A DNA stretch of 64,000 bases from Thermoleophilia bacterium (GCA_027493445.1 JAOSKU010000001.1:3797845-3861844); one strand, 5' to 3'. Counted from the stretch's first letter, positions 1 through 9,289 are shown. A program made the numbers and translations. The notes: a model not told the origin generated them from the sequence alone.

Positions 1-336
1 GTAGAGGGTGCCTCCTTCGCGCTCGTTCACCCCCATGACCACGTACGCGCCCGCCCGGCGCGCGGCGTCGCCCAGGGCGTCCGTGGTCGCGCTCGGAACC
101 TCCACCGCGTTGTCGAACAACTGGAAGAAGAGCGGGGCCCCGGTGGTTGGCGTGTGGGTCCAGATCCAGAAAGGATAGCCGGCGATGAACGCCTCCGGGA
201 AGGCGATCAGTCGAGCCCCTTGCCCTGCCGCCTCCGCAATGAGAGCGCACGCCTTGGCGAGCGAGGCTTCTCTGTCCAGGAACGCGGACGCGGCGTGCAC
301 CGCGGCCACTTTGGTCTTGGGATGCTGATCGCCCAT
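1..336 (-). CDS. nitrilase-superfamily hydrolase, N-terminal part only
   Basis: The gene runs off the left edge, so only the first 112 residues are visible. They match the start of carbon-nitrogen hydrolases of the nitrilase branch: a KVAAVHAAS first strand, then LIAFPEAFIAGYPFW, whose Glu is the expected first catalytic residue, then a GAPLFFQLFDNAVEVP stretch typical of aliphatic nitrilases and cyanide hydratases. The catalytic Lys and Cys lie outside the window. The ATG at 336 is preceded by a strong AAGGGGGG ribosome-binding site. It lies upstream of the divergently unrelated, same-strand alcohol dehydrogenase at 410-1519. Substrate cannot be told from this fragment. Confidence 0.8.
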   Translation of the reverse strand, partial: MGDQHPKTKVAAVHAASAFLDREASLAKACALIAEAAGQGARLIAFPEAFIAGYPFWIWTHTPTTGAPLFFQLFDNAVEVPSATTDALGDAARRAGAYVVMGVNEREGGTLY

Positions 337-409
337 GAAACCCCCCTTGGAGACGTGCTTTCCCGCGGCGTTGTCGCCGATCGACATTATGATGCGCGCG
401 AGCCCAGGT

Positions 410-1519
410 TCAATCCCATTCGCATACCCAGCGGCCGGTCAGCTGCCTCTTGGCCATCCTCTCGGCGATCTCGTTAATGCCCTCCACCTTGAACTTCCCC
501 GCTACCAGCTTGTCCAGCTTCATCTCCCCGGTCATGGCCAGGTCGACCAGCTTGGGGATGTCGTTGTGGGTGGAGATGGACCCGTAGAGACCGCCCAGGA
601 TGGACTTCTGGTGGAAGGGCAGGAGCTGGAGCGGTAGGACGGCGGCGGCGTCGTGGCGCATGACGCCGGCGATGACCAGCTTGCCGGCCGTAGCCAGGGC
701 CCACCAGGCCTGGACGATGGCTCCGGGGTCGCCGATGGCCTCGAAGATCACGTCGGCGCCGTCTCGGGTGAGGCTCTTGATGATGGGAACCGGGTCCTTG
801 TCGGCGTTGCAGACGAAATGAGTGGCTCCGAACTCGCGGGCGATCTCCTCGCGGTCCGGCTCGATGTCCACCGCGATGATGGGGTTGGCCTGCCTCATCT
901 TGGCGGCCCGCAGGATGTTCAGACCCACGCCGCCCAAGCCCCAGATGGCCACCGAATCCCCCGGTTTGACCTGGGCGATGTTGGTTACAGTGCCCCAACC
1001 TGTGGGGATGCAGCAGGCCATGAGCGCCGCGTACTCCAGGGGGAAGTCCTTGCGGACGGGGATGACGCCGTCCTCGGGCACCACGGAGTAGCTGGAGAAA
1101 CCAGAGACGAAGCTGTTGTGCAGCACCGGCTTGCCGTCCTTGTCCGTCAGCCGGGTGGTGCCGTCGAGCATGGTACCCGCGGCGAAAGTTTCGAAGTTGC
1201 CCATGCACACGTTGCCCAGGCCTTCGCGGCAGGTGTAGCATTCGCCGCAGGGCACCATCCAGGTGCACACCACGTGATCGCCCACCTTCGCCTTGGTGAC
1301 CCCTGGGCCCACGGCCTCCACCACCCCGGCGCACTCGTGCCCCGCCACCTTGGGCAGACCTTCGATGATGCCGCCCTGCTGGATGGAGAGGTCGCTGTGG
1401 CAGTAGCCGGTGTAGGCGTATTTGACCAGGACCTCCCTCTCCTGCGGAGGAGCAAGCTCCAGCTCCTCGATCGAGTACGGCTTGTTGACCTCCCTCAGCA
1501 CTGCCGCTTTGATCTTCAT
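410..1519 (-). CDS. zinc-dependent alcohol dehydrogenase (MDR family)
   Basis: A 369-residue medium-chain dehydrogenase, the usual length. Catalytic zinc ligands are C40 and the H61-E62 pair. The structural-zinc motif CGECYTCREGLGNVC supplies C91, C94, C97 and C105. The nucleotide-binding fold carries GLGGVG. The class resembles formaldehyde- or NDMA-type alcohol dehydrogenases oxidising alcohols with a nicotinamide cofactor. I chose the ATG at 1519 because AAGGGGG precedes it; the open frame extends upstream to 1615 without a better site. A perfect 100-bp copy of codons around C40-H61 recurs at 17833-17932. Confidence 0.88.
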   Translation of the reverse strand: MKIKAAVLREVNKPYSIEELELAPPQEREVLVKYAYTGYCHSDLSIQQGGIIEGLPKVAGHECAGVVEAVGPGVTKAKVGDHVVCTWMVPCGECYTCREGLGNVCMGNFETFAAGTMLDGTTRLTDKDGKPVLHNSFVSGFSSYSVVPEDGVIPVRKDFPLEYAALMACCIPTGWGTVTNIAQVKPGDSVAIWGLGGVGLNILRAAKMRQANPIIAVDIEPDREEIAREFGATHFVCNADKDPVPIIKSLTRDGADVIFEAIGDPGAIVQAWWALATAGKLVIAGVMRHDAAAVLPLQLLPFHQKSILGGLYGSISTHNDIPKLVDLAMTGEMKLDKLVAGKFKVEGINEIAERMAKRQLTGRWVCEWD

Positions 1520-1683
1520 GATCCAGGCACCCCCTTGTTCGATACCGTCGTGAACTCGCAACCCGACCGCCGGCGCGGCGCTGGAGCTATCCACCCACAC
1601 GCACACCTCGGGCAAGGCGGGCCTCTTCTGCCGTCGCGATCGTCTTGTCCCGACGGGCGTGTCACGGAAACGGTACCATCTTA

Positions 1684-1847
1684 GAGCTCGTTTCAGAATG
1701 ACGCTTCGCCGACAGGGTGCGATGGGCGAGTGCGAGGCAAGGACGCAGGGAGCGGGCGTAGCCGGAGGCTACGGACGTGACCGAGGACACCGCATCGCGC
1801 CGTCCAGCGCGACCGCGGCGGCCAAGGCTTCGTTTTGAGACGAGCTC
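1684..1847 (+). repeat. dispersed hairpin repeat, copy R1 (class A ends)
   Basis: A 164-bp element bounded by inverted ends GAGCTCGTTTCA and TGAGACGAGCTC, with an internal CGTAGC...GCTACG stem. It belongs to a family of at least eleven copies in the window and reads GACGCTTCGCC near its left end. It lies 165 bp upstream of the alcohol dehydrogenase start. Confidence 0.85.
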
Positions 1848-1850
1848 CAG

Positions 1851-2000
1851 AGGCTCGTTTCAGAATGACGCTTCGCCGACAGGGTGCGATGGGCGAGTGC
1901 GAGGCAAGGACGCAGGGAGCGGGCGTAGCCGGAGGCTACGGACGTGACCGAGGATACCGCATCGCGCCGTCCAGCGCGGCCGCCGGCTTCGGTTTTCGGC
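1851..2000 (+). repeat. dispersed hairpin repeat, copy R2, degenerate right end
   Basis: This is a direct, nearly identical copy of the left ~115 bp of the preceding element, differing by one C/T change there. The right arm ends differently (GGCTTCGGTTTTCGGCCGC instead of the canonical terminus). Together with R1 it forms a tandem pair, indicating a recent duplication. Confidence 0.75.
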
Positions 2001-2539
2001 CGCTGTCGTCGGAAGGGGTGAGAGGATACAATCCGAAGAACGCCGGCGGCTCTGCAATCCTCACGACGCTGCTTCTACTGAGCTGTTGCGGGACGGAGAG
2101 CCGGTCGGTATCGCAAACCGCCAGAAGGAGGACGTCCGGCCCCGACCCGGTGACGCTGGCGGCGGACGCCTCGCCGGATGAAGTCCGTCAGGCAATCCTG
2201 GCTGCGCTTGCGAGTTTCGGCCCCAGAGCGTTTTCGCAAGAGAGTCTCGTGTCCTGTGTGGTCCACTGACGCCCCCGTCGAGGTCGAACCTCCAACTCAC
2301 TTTGCCCGCGTTCGCGCCACACAGCGGCCGGACGCAAAGGTGGAGCCTCCAGAGCGCCGTGGTCTGGCCGCCCGACTTGCGGAGGTCGCGAGGTGCGTAG
2401 ATCTCAGCGGGAATCGCCCCGGGTCGGCGTGAGGGAGAGGGCGGGAAAGGGAATAACAAAAGGGTACGCATCTCGTGCGGCCACGCCGCGGTGGGCCGAG
2501 TGCTTTGCTTTCAGCGGCTCCAGAGGAGGAGATGCAGGG
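2001..2539. other. intergenic stretch without a supported gene
   Basis: Several overlapping open frames exist on both strands, but none shows a recognisable domain, a convincing ribosome-binding site or consistent codon usage. The only visible signal is the GAGGAGGA ribosome-binding site for the lipoprotein gene at its right end. Confidence 0.5.
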
Positions 2540-3322
2540 ATGAGCACCAAGAACCCTCGGGCGGCCCTATCAGGCTCCCACCTCCTCTTTCTAGTCGTGC
2601 TCGTGGGGGTCGCGATGGTGTCTGCGTGCGGTGGCGACGAGTCCGTCACCACCACGTCCACCGCTCCGGAGTCGACCTCGACCAGCGCGGCGTCAACGAC
2701 GTCCACCAGCTCATCAACCACCACCACCCTGCCGGGTCTGCCGGGTGAGCCGCTCGACCTGGGTTTTCCTAAAGCCGGTGACGTGCTCGGCGTTGTGGGG
2801 GTGGCCTTCGATGACGTGCTCAACGTCAGGGCCGTGCCCGGGGCCGATGCGGCGGTCGTCGCGACGCTGGAGCCACTGGCCGACGACGTGGTCGCGCTCG
2901 ACCGGGCCCGCCAGCTGCCCGGGACGATCTGGTTCGAGGTGCAGGACGACGGCGTGACCGGATGGGTCAACAGCTCCTTCGTGGCCTACCTCGGGAGCGT
3001 CGACGACGTCACATCGCTGGTGGTTGCGCAAGCGGGCGAGATGCCCGCCGCCGAGACCATGATGGCGCTCGGCCGGATGGTGGCTGAGATCATGGCCTCG
3101 GACGATCCGGCTTCTGAGATCGTCATGACGGTGGCGCCCACCGTTGGCGACCTGGGCGAGGTCACGTACGACGTGATCGGACTGGGAGACGACGCGGTCG
3201 GGGGCATGCGCCTGCACGTTTTCGGCCAGCCGTCGGAAGGCGGGGAGGGCTTCACCCTCAAGAGCGTGGAGAGCACCACGCTGTGCGGCAGAGGCGTGAC
3301 CGAGGACGGGCTCTGCATCTAG
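2540..3322 (+). CDS. SH3-domain lipoprotein with Ser/Thr-rich linker
   Basis: A 260-residue exported lipoprotein. The signal peptide has a hydrophobic core and a lipobox VSAC, so it should be anchored to the outer face of the membrane through the Cys. Next comes a Ser/Thr-rich spacer of roughly 35 residues, then a bacterial SH3-like module: VLNVRAVPG, later WFEVQDDGVTGWVNSSFV. The C-terminal ~100 residues are not recognised; they contain two cysteines near the end. The ATG at 2540 follows GAGGAGGA at ideal spacing, whereas the frame upstream of it has no start signal. Role unknown; SH3b modules often bind peptidoglycan or peptides. Confidence 0.8.
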   Translation: MSTKNPRAALSGSHLLFLVVLVGVAMVSACGGDESVTTTSTAPESTSTSAASTTSTSSSTTTTLPGLPGEPLDLGFPKAGDVLGVVGVAFDDVLNVRAVPGADAAVVATLEPLADDVVALDRARQLPGTIWFEVQDDGVTGWVNSSFVAYLGSVDDVTSLVVAQAGEMPAAETMMALGRMVAEIMASDDPASEIVMTVAPTVGDLGEVTYDVIGLGDDAVGGMRLHVFGQPSEGGEGFTLKSVESTTLCGRGVTEDGLCI

Positions 3323-3432
3323 CTCCGGGGCGTTCGACCACTCCCTGACGACAAGACACCCGCCGCTAAGCTCCGGCTCAAGCCGGGTATGACCGCCGCC
3401 CTGCTCCACATGCCCGGGCCGTGAGGGCCGAG

Positions 3433-3939
3433 CTAGGGCCTGCCGCCCTCCAGCCAGACGCCGACCTCCTCCCGCACGAACAACGGACCGTGAGCCCGTT
3501 CGAAGGCGGCCAATGGGAAGGTGGGCTCGGAGCGCATCCACTCGCGCACGGTCGACTCGTCGGTACCCGCCAGCTCGGCGATCTGGTCCACGGAGAGAAA
3601 AGCCTGTCGCAGGTCCGCCTTCCAGCGTCTGACTGCCGGACCAAGGAAGCGTCCCACGATGTGCCCCCCGGTGGTCGCGGCGGTCGTCGCCTTGGCGGCG
3701 AGGGCGTCGAGATCGGCGGTCGTCAGCGCGAAGTAGCGGATCGGCCGGTCGGGGCCCGGAAAACGAGCCGCGGCCACGAAGATGGTCTCCCCGTCCCCTG
3801 ATCCGTCCTTCATCGATGCTCCCAGGGCCAAGGTCTGGACCCTTGTGTCGACGTCGCACCATCCGATTGTAAGGCATCTCCCGCCCTGGCTGAAGGCCTC
3901 GGGGGGCTCCTTCGCTGCGACGACCCGTGTTGCCGTCAC
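3433..3939 (-). CDS. hypothetical protein with C-terminal helix-turn-helix
   Basis: A 168-residue protein with a GTG start at 3939; an internal ATG (MKDGSGDGET) is an alternative start. The first ~100 residues are not recognised. The C-terminal ~60 residues look like an excisionase- or MerR-type helix-turn-helix: LSVDQIAELAGTDESTVREW followed by a second region ending VWLEGG. This suggests DNA binding, but no target is evident. It stands alone between the convergent lipoprotein gene and the same-strand ABC exporter. Confidence 0.55.
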   Translation of the reverse strand: MTATRVVAAKEPPEAFSQGGRCLTIGWCDVDTRVQTLALGASMKDGSGDGETIFVAAARFPGPDRPIRYFALTTADLDALAAKATTAATTGGHIVGRFLGPAVRRWKADLRQAFLSVDQIAELAGTDESTVREWMRSEPTFPLAAFERAHGPLFVREEVGVWLEGGRP

Positions 3940-4081
3940 CGCCGTGTCCTTTGGGAAGCCTTTGCCCGGCCTTTCTGAACGGCGTCGCTTGAGCCGGACC
4001 CGATCAGTGGTGGGTCGTGGGCGACGAAGGTGTCATCCCGCAACGCGACTGACGTACGCGCCGTTCGAAGGGAGCGCGCTC

Positions 4082-5734
4082 CTAGGGTTTCAAGCGCCAG
4101 CCCCGCGCCAGCATCCACGTGGCGAGCGAGATGAGACCGGCGCCCAAGGCCGCGGCGACCAGCAGCGAAAGGGCGACCGGTGCCTCCTGGAGGCCGACGA
4201 ATCCGCCACGCGCCGCCGCCACCAGGTAGTAGATCGGGTCGAGGCGGGTAAGGAACGCCCAGATACCCGAGAGGGCCCCCACCGAGTAGAAGACGCCCGC
4301 GACCAGCGCCAGAGGCGCGATCACCAGGTTGGCCACGAACGAGAACTGGTCGAAGGTCTCCGCCCAGATCCCGGTGACCACTCCGAGGGCGGCGAAGAGC
4401 ACTCCGGTTAGCCCCAGGCTCACGAGCGCAAGGGCCGGCTCGTGCATGCGGCCGGTGAAGGGTGCAGCGATCACGATGAGCAACGCTCCCGCGATGCCTG
4501 AGCGGACCAGGCCACCCACCATGTAGGCGACCGTCATCCGCCAGGCGGCGATGGGACTGCTGAGCACGTCCTCGATGTGGCCCTCGTACTTCGCCTGGAA
4601 GAGGCTAGTGGCGCTGTTGGCGAAGGCCTGGCCCGCAACCGTCATCACCACCAGACCGGGCAGGATGAAACTCAGGTAGTCGACGCCCTCGACCTGGCGC
4701 ACCCGTGCGCCCAGGGCGCCTCCGAACACCAGCAGGTAGAGGAGAGCGGTGATGACCGGCGGCACGATGGTCTGCGACCAGAGCGTCAACACCCGGCGCA
4801 CTTCTCGTCCCGCGAGGGCGACCGTGCCCCGCCGCTGCACCAGGGTGAGATCGCGGAGCGCCAGGGTCATCGGGCAGTGGCCTGAGTCGGCCGCCGGCGC
4901 AAGACCGGGGATGGGCTGGTGGCCGACCGCCAGACCGACGTCGACCGGCGCCTCGGCGTCAACGAGCGGGGGTGGGTCGCCGGCCGCCGGTCCCATCAGA
5001 GTGTAGTAGACGTCTTCGAGCCGCTCCCCCAGGTACCGGGCTCGCAGCTCGGCGGGACTCCCCTCGGCCACGATGCGGCCGGCGCGGATGAAGGCGATGC
5101 GCTCGCACAGAGCCTCGGCTTCCTCGATGTAGTGCGTAGTCAAGAGGATGGTAGCCGCTTCCTCCTGGTGCAGGCGGCGCAGGTAGCGCCACAGCTCGTG
5201 CCGCAGCTCTAGGTCGACGCCAGCCGTGGGCTCATCGAGCACGACGAGCCGTGGATGGTGCATGAGCGCCCGGGCGATCAGCAGGCGCCGGCGCATCCCG
5301 CCCGAGAGACGGTTGGGGCGGACGCCGGCCTTGTCGGAGAGGTCGAAGACGGAGAGGAGCTCGGTGGCCCGCGCCTCGGCTTCCTTCTTCGTCATGCCGA
5401 AGTAGCGCCCGTGGTAGGCGAGCCCTTCCCGCGAGGTGAGGAAGCGGTCGAGGTGCACCTCTTGGGGGGCCAGACCGATGAGCTGGCGCACGTCGCCGGA
5501 GTCGGCGACGGCATCGAGTCCGAACACCGAGAGGTGCCCAGCCGGGATCCTGACCAGCCCGGCGGTGGCTCCGATGAGGGTCGTCTTGCCGGCTCCGTTG
5601 GGACCCAGTAGCCCGAAGAAGGACCCTTGCGGGATGACGAGTCTGAGACCGTCGAGAGCCCTAGCGCCTCCAGCGTAGATCTTGACCAAGTTCTCAGCCG
5701 CCAGGGCGGGGGTGGTAAGGCGGTCGATAGTCAT
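4082..5734 (-). CDS. fused ABC exporter, ATPase plus ABC-2 permease (DrrAB type)
   Basis: A 550-residue protein joining two normally separate subunits. Residues ~1-230 are an ABC ATPase: Walker A GPNGAGKTT, signature LSGGMRRRL, Walker B LVVLDEPTAGVDLE and a switch His in TTHY. After a Pro/Ala-rich linker, residues ~305-550 form an ABC-2 type permease with about six hydrophobic segments ending ATWMLARGW. Such systems export drugs, lipids or polysaccharide precursors; the substrate is unknown. The ATG at 5734 is preceded by GAGGGA. The frame continues upstream but with a poorer start. Confidence 0.85.
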   Translation of the reverse strand: MTIDRLTTPALAAENLVKIYAGGARALDGLRLVIPQGSFFGLLGPNGAGKTTLIGATAGLVRIPAGHLSVFGLDAVADSGDVRQLIGLAPQEVHLDRFLTSREGLAYHGRYFGMTKKEAEARATELLSVFDLSDKAGVRPNRLSGGMRRRLLIARALMHHPRLVVLDEPTAGVDLELRHELWRYLRRLHQEEAATILLTTHYIEEAEALCERIAFIRAGRIVAEGSPAELRARYLGERLEDVYYTLMGPAAGDPPPLVDAEAPVDVGLAVGHQPIPGLAPAADSGHCPMTLALRDLTLVQRRGTVALAGREVRRVLTLWSQTIVPPVITALLYLLVFGGALGARVRQVEGVDYLSFILPGLVVMTVAGQAFANSATSLFQAKYEGHIEDVLSSPIAAWRMTVAYMVGGLVRSGIAGALLIVIAAPFTGRMHEPALALVSLGLTGVLFAALGVVTGIWAETFDQFSFVANLVIAPLALVAGVFYSVGALSGIWAFLTRLDPIYYLVAAARGGFVGLQEAPVALSLLVAAALGAGLISLATWMLARGWRLKP

Positions 5735-5939
5735 CGGTCGGTTCCCTCGTTTCCTTGGGGCTTCGGTGTGAGGAGGAGCGCTGCCGCTCACGGCGTAGCC
5801 GCCTCGGCGGAATGATAGCTCAGCGAGGGGCTGCGGGCTGTGCCCGCTGCCCTGCTGCTACACCGGCACCCAGAGGTCCCCGGGGGCCGGACGCCGGTTA
5901 CACGCAGCGGGGTGGTCGCAGGGTCCGGGCGCCTAGGCC

Positions 5940-6075
5940 TCACTTCGGTCTTCCCTTGGCTTGGCCCACCTCGATCTGGTGGGCCGTCCGGGTCGCGCAT
6001 GAACGCGATCACCCGGTCGAGATCCTGGGGCACCTCCAGCGTGACGGAGGGCTTGTCGTCGGTGGGACCCCTCCG
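5940..6075 (-). pseudogene. remnant of a VOC/glyoxalase-fold protein, 3' end
   Basis: Reverse-strand reading gives PSVTLEVPQDLDRVIAFMRD then PDG. If one C of GGCCCACC is removed it continues as HQIEVGQAKGRPK and stops, which is the usual end of a vicinal-oxygen-chelate domain (RDPDGHQIEV). No upstream part is preserved. It lies next to an intact VOC gene on the other strand. The single-base break could be decay or a base-calling error. Confidence 0.45.
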
Positions 6076-6209
6076 AGGTCGCCGTCCATGGCGCGCGTCT
6101 CCGGCTGGTATCCACGATCGACTATACCTACCCGATCCAGTCCGGTTTCAGAGACTGCACGAGGCACCCGGCGTGTTTCACGGGTGTCCGGCGATGGTAG
6201 GTGACGCCC

Positions 6210-6650
6210 ATGGTCCGAGCGATCGGCATCAATCATGTCGCCCTGGAGGTGGGCAGCGTCGATGAGGCCCTGGCCTGGTACGCCCGCTTCCTCGACTTCG
6301 AGCTGCGCGGCAAGCGATCCGGGATGGCCTGGATCGACCTGGGCGATCAGTTCATCGCACTGGCGGAGGGCCGCAGTCAGCCGCCCGACGAGGAACGTCA
6401 CTTCGGCTTGGTCGTCGACGACAAGGAAGGGATGCGCCGGCTTCTTCGCGAAGCCGGTCTCGCGGTGCCGGCGAGGGGCGGCCTGGAATTCCGGGACCCC
6501 TGGGGCAACCAGGTGCAGGTCGTCGACTACCGCGATGTGCAGTTCACCAAGGTCCCCGAGGTGCTGCGCGCCCTGGTGCCCGAAGGGCTCGAGAAGAGCG
6601 ATACCGCGCTAGAGGAACTCCGGGCCAAGGGCATGGGAAGCGGCGGATGA
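6210..6650 (+). CDS. VOC-family (glyoxalase-like) protein
   Basis: A 146-residue protein with the paired beta-alpha-beta-beta-beta modules of the vicinal-oxygen-chelate fold: INHVALEVGSVDEALAWYAR at the start, HFGLVVDD in the second module and EFRDPWGNQVQVVDY near the end. The metal-binding positions are compatible with a metalloenzyme, but the family covers glyoxalases, dioxygenases and resistance proteins, so no reaction can be named. I chose the ATG at 6210 with AGGTGA upstream; a GTG at 6201 is an alternative. Confidence 0.75.
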   Translation: MVRAIGINHVALEVGSVDEALAWYARFLDFELRGKRSGMAWIDLGDQFIALAEGRSQPPDEERHFGLVVDDKEGMRRLLREAGLAVPARGGLEFRDPWGNQVQVVDYRDVQFTKVPEVLRALVPEGLEKSDTALEELRAKGMGSGG

Positions 6651-6847
6651 GCGCCGACGTGGACGGTCGCAGCGGCTTCGGGTTCGGGAACCCCTCCCGA
6701 CGGGAGGCCTTGGGGGGTGGGCCTGGTGGTCCTGGGCCGCCGCTGTGCGGGCCAAAGTCGCACAGAGCGGGCAGATGGCATGTCGAGCTGCCTGGGTAGG
6801 GTGCCAACGACAGACCTTCCTTGATTCCGCTACAGGAGGCCCAGCGC

Positions 6848-7888
6848 ATGCGCGCCATGATCCTCGACTCTCCCGGTCGGCCGCTGCGACTCGCCGAAGT
6901 CCCCCGACCGGAACCCGGCCCCGGCCAGGTGCTGCTGAAGGTACACTCCTGCGGCGTCTGCCGCACCGACCTGCACATCGTCGAGGGCGAACTGACCGAG
7001 CCCAAGCTACCCCTCATCCTCGGGCACCAGATCGTGGGCACCGTTGTGGAGCTAGGGCCGAAGGCATCCGAGTCGACTGATGCGCTGCCGGAGACAGACG
7101 CTCCGCGGGTCGAGCCGGGGGTGCGGGTGGGCGTGCCCTGGCTCGGGTGGACAGACGGCACCTGCCCTTATTGCCTCAGCGGCCGGGAGAACCTGTGCGA
7201 CCAGGCGCGTTTCACCGGCTACGACATCGGCGGCGGCTACGCGGAATACGCGGTGGCCGACGCGCGCTACTGCTTCCCCATCCCTGAAGGCTACCCTGAT
7301 CTGCAAGCGGCTCCTTTGCTCTGCGCCGGTCTCATTGGCTACCGCGCGCTGCGCCTGGCCGGCGACGGCCGGCGCTTAGGTATCTACGGCTTCGGGGCGG
7401 CCGCCCACATCCTGGTGCAGGTGGCCCGCCACCAGGGACGCACCACCTATGCCTTCACCCGGCCGGGCGACGACGAAGGCCAGCGCTTCGCCCTCCGTAT
7501 GGGGGCCCACTGGGCGGGGGGCTCTCTCGACGTGCCTCCCGAACCCCTCGATGCGGCCATCATCTTGGCTCCGGTGGGCGACCTCGTTCCCCAGGCACTC
7601 CGGCAGGTGGCCAAGGGCGGGGTTGTGGTCTGCGGTGGGATCCACATGAGCGACATCCCGTCCTTCCCCTACCAGATCCTGTGGGAGGAGCGGATGGTGC
7701 GCTCGGTAGCCAATCTCACCCGGAAGGACGGCCACGAGTTCCTGCGTCTGGCGCCACAGATACCGGTCGGGACCCGGGTGCGGGCCTTCCCGCTGGAGGA
7801 GGCCAACGAAGCCCTCGATGAGCTACGCGCCGGAAGGATCGAGGGCGCGGCGGTGCTCGTGGTCGACGAGGAGGCTGCGTCAGTGTGA
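6848..7888 (+). CDS. zinc-binding alcohol dehydrogenase (AdhA/AdhP-like MDR)
   Basis: A 346-residue medium-chain dehydrogenase. Catalytic zinc Cys38 sits in SCGVCRTDLH, followed by GHQIVG (His60, with Gln in the usual Glu position, normal for this subfamily). Structural zinc cysteines are in CPYCLSGRENLC. The nucleotide fold has GIYGFGAAAH. The ATG at 6848 is preceded by CAGGAGGC. It shares no close identity with the dehydrogenase at 410-1519, so it is a separate paralogue. No operon partner except the small DUF2769 gene 145 bp downstream. Confidence 0.85.
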   Translation: MRAMILDSPGRPLRLAEVPRPEPGPGQVLLKVHSCGVCRTDLHIVEGELTEPKLPLILGHQIVGTVVELGPKASESTDALPETDAPRVEPGVRVGVPWLGWTDGTCPYCLSGRENLCDQARFTGYDIGGGYAEYAVADARYCFPIPEGYPDLQAAPLLCAGLIGYRALRLAGDGRRLGIYGFGAAAHILVQVARHQGRTTYAFTRPGDDEGQRFALRMGAHWAGGSLDVPPEPLDAAIILAPVGDLVPQALRQVAKGGVVVCGGIHMSDIPSFPYQILWEERMVRSVANLTRKDGHEFLRLAPQIPVGTRVRAFPLEEANEALDELRAGRIEGAAVLVVDEEAASV

Positions 7889-7925
7889 GGTCTGCGTTTC
7901 GGCCGGGCTGACAGCGGGAAGCGCG

Positions 7926-7993
7926 CCAGCACGAAGGAGGCGGGCGATAGGTGGCTCGTCCAGCACGAAGGAGGCGGGCGATTGGTGGCTCGT
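7926..7993 (+). repeat. 34-bp tandem direct repeat
   Basis: Two adjacent 34-bp units (7926-7959 and 7960-7993), each containing GAAGGAGGCGGGCGA, differ at one base. They lie between the dehydrogenase stop and the DUF2769 gene and duplicate a ribosome-binding-site-like AAGGAGG. Confidence 0.85.
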
Positions 7994-8032
7994 GACCGTT
8001 CCCGTCTCACCACGTCGCTGAAGGAGGATCAG

Positions 8033-8254
8033 ATGGCCAAGGTTCCGGACACAGAGGAGAACATGAGTCGCTGCATCTGCGGCACCTGTCCGACTTATCC
8101 GGGCGAGGGCGGTTTCTTCTGTGCCAAGGGCAAGAGCGGTCTCTCCGTCACACGCAAGGGCTGCGTGTGCGGGGACTGCGCGAACTTCCAGGAGTTCGGC
8201 CTCGAGGACGGCTACTACTGCGCTGACGGGGCGGCCGGCGAGGGTCCACAGTAG
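8033..8254 (+). CDS. small Cys-rich protein, DUF2769 type
   Basis: A 73-residue protein with eight cysteines in repeated pairs: CICGTCPTYP, FFCAKGKSG, CVCGDCANF and YYCADG. This spacing matches DUF2769, a family common in anaerobes and methanogens. The pattern suggests metal binding, but no function is established. AAGGAGGA sits just before the ATG. The gene ends 17 bp before a strong symmetric terminator shared with the convergent iron-permease gene. Confidence 0.75.
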   Translation: MAKVPDTEENMSRCICGTCPTYPGEGGFFCAKGKSGLSVTRKGCVCGDCANFQEFGLEDGYYCADGAAGEGPQ

Positions 8255-8270
8255 ATCGTCACGATCAGGG

Positions 8271-8306
8271 CGGCGGTCAGGGAGCTCTCAAACTCCCTGA
8301 CCGCCG
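8271..8306. terminator. bidirectional rho-independent terminator
   Basis: A perfect 14-bp stem (CGGCGGTCAGGGAG pairing with CTCCCTGACCGCCG) with an 8-base loop lies between two convergent genes. It serves both the DUF2769 gene and the iron permease. Confidence 0.85.
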
Positions 8307-8333
8307 CTCGAGGTCGATCAGGGCGTGCCTGGT

Positions 8334-9185
8334 TCAGTGACTTCCACCGACGGCGGGCCGGGGCCCCGAAACCGGGGGTAGAGAGGACCGGCGCAGTCCC
8401 CGGAAGTAGAGGCCGCCGACGCCAAGCAGGTAGAGCCAGTAGGCGACGACCTGAAGCAGAGACGGCGTGGCGCGATATCCGAGGACGTCTCTCAGCACCC
8501 GTCCCACACCGGAGTCGTCGGGCAGCAGGCCCGCCGTGCTCCACAGGTGCGGGACCAGAGCCGGCGAAGCTCCGCTTTCTTGGATCTCGGCGACGGCGCC
8601 GGCCAGGAGGCCGGCGGCGAACAGGAGGAGGAGCACGCCGGTGACGGCAAAGAAGCGGCCCAGATCGAGGTGGAGTGTCCCCCGGTAGAGCCCGTAGCCC
8701 AGAGCGACGGCCACGGTCACGCCGAGGAAGGCGCCCAGCACGCCGGCGGCGGTGCTCGTACCGGTCAGCGAGGCGTACAGGAACAGAGCGGTCTCTAGTC
8801 CTTCGCGCAGGACCGACGTGAAGGAGAGAAGCCCCAGGGCCAGGCCGGAGCTGATGCCGGCCGCCGCTACGACCTGGATGCGCACGCTCTCGGCCAGCTT
8901 GGCTGCCCGGTCACGCATCCAGAAGACCATGAACGTGAGGACTCCCACGGCCACCACTGTGGCGACCCCCTCCACCGTCTCCTCGAGATCCTCGGGGAGC
9001 TCTCCGACAACCACGCCGAAGGCGATGCCGCCGAGCAGGCTGAGGGCGAGGGCACCGGCTACGCCAAGCCAGACTGGTCGCCGGAGCTCGCCGGCGCCGG
9101 TACGCCTGATGGTCGCCAGAATGAGACCGACGATGAGCGCGGCCTCGAGACCCTCGCGCAAGGTGACTACGAACGACGAAAGCAT
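8334..9185 (-). CDS. FTR1-family iron permease
   Basis: A 283-residue integral membrane protein with about seven hydrophobic segments and two REGLE motifs, one at residues ~10-14 (TLREGLEAALIVG) and one near the middle (VLREGLETALF). These are the iron-translocating motifs of the FTR1/EfeU family, which imports oxidised or ferrous iron across the cytoplasmic membrane. I start it at the ATG at 9185, which has GGGGG upstream. The open frame reaches 9542 only because it runs into an unrelated hsdR remnant. No EfeO/EfeB partner is adjacent. Confidence 0.85.
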   Translation of the reverse strand: MLSSFVVTLREGLEAALIVGLILATIRRTGAGELRRPVWLGVAGALALSLLGGIAFGVVVGELPEDLEETVEGVATVVAVGVLTFMVFWMRDRAAKLAESVRIQVVAAAGISSGLALGLLSFTSVLREGLETALFLYASLTGTSTAAGVLGAFLGVTVAVALGYGLYRGTLHLDLGRFFAVTGVLLLLFAAGLLAGAVAEIQESGASPALVPHLWSTAGLLPDDSGVGRVLRDVLGYRATPSLLQVVAYWLYLLGVGGLYFRGLRRSSLPPVSGPRPAVGGSH

Positions 9186-9236
9186 GGATACCCCCAGTAG
9201 CGTCGTGGTGAGATTAGGGATAGCGTTTTGCATGAA

Positions 9237-9250
9237 TAAGGGTACCCTAA
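9237..9250. promoter_or_regulatory. possible metal-regulator palindrome upstream of FTR1
   Basis: AGGGTACCCT is a perfect 10-bp palindrome with A/T flanks, about 54 bp before the permease start codon. The TTAGG-like half-site and the gene's role suggest a DtxR/IdeR-like operator; this is inference only. Confidence 0.3.
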
Positions 9251-9289
9251 TATAAGCGAGGGCGCAAGGGCTTAGCGGGGGATTGCCTT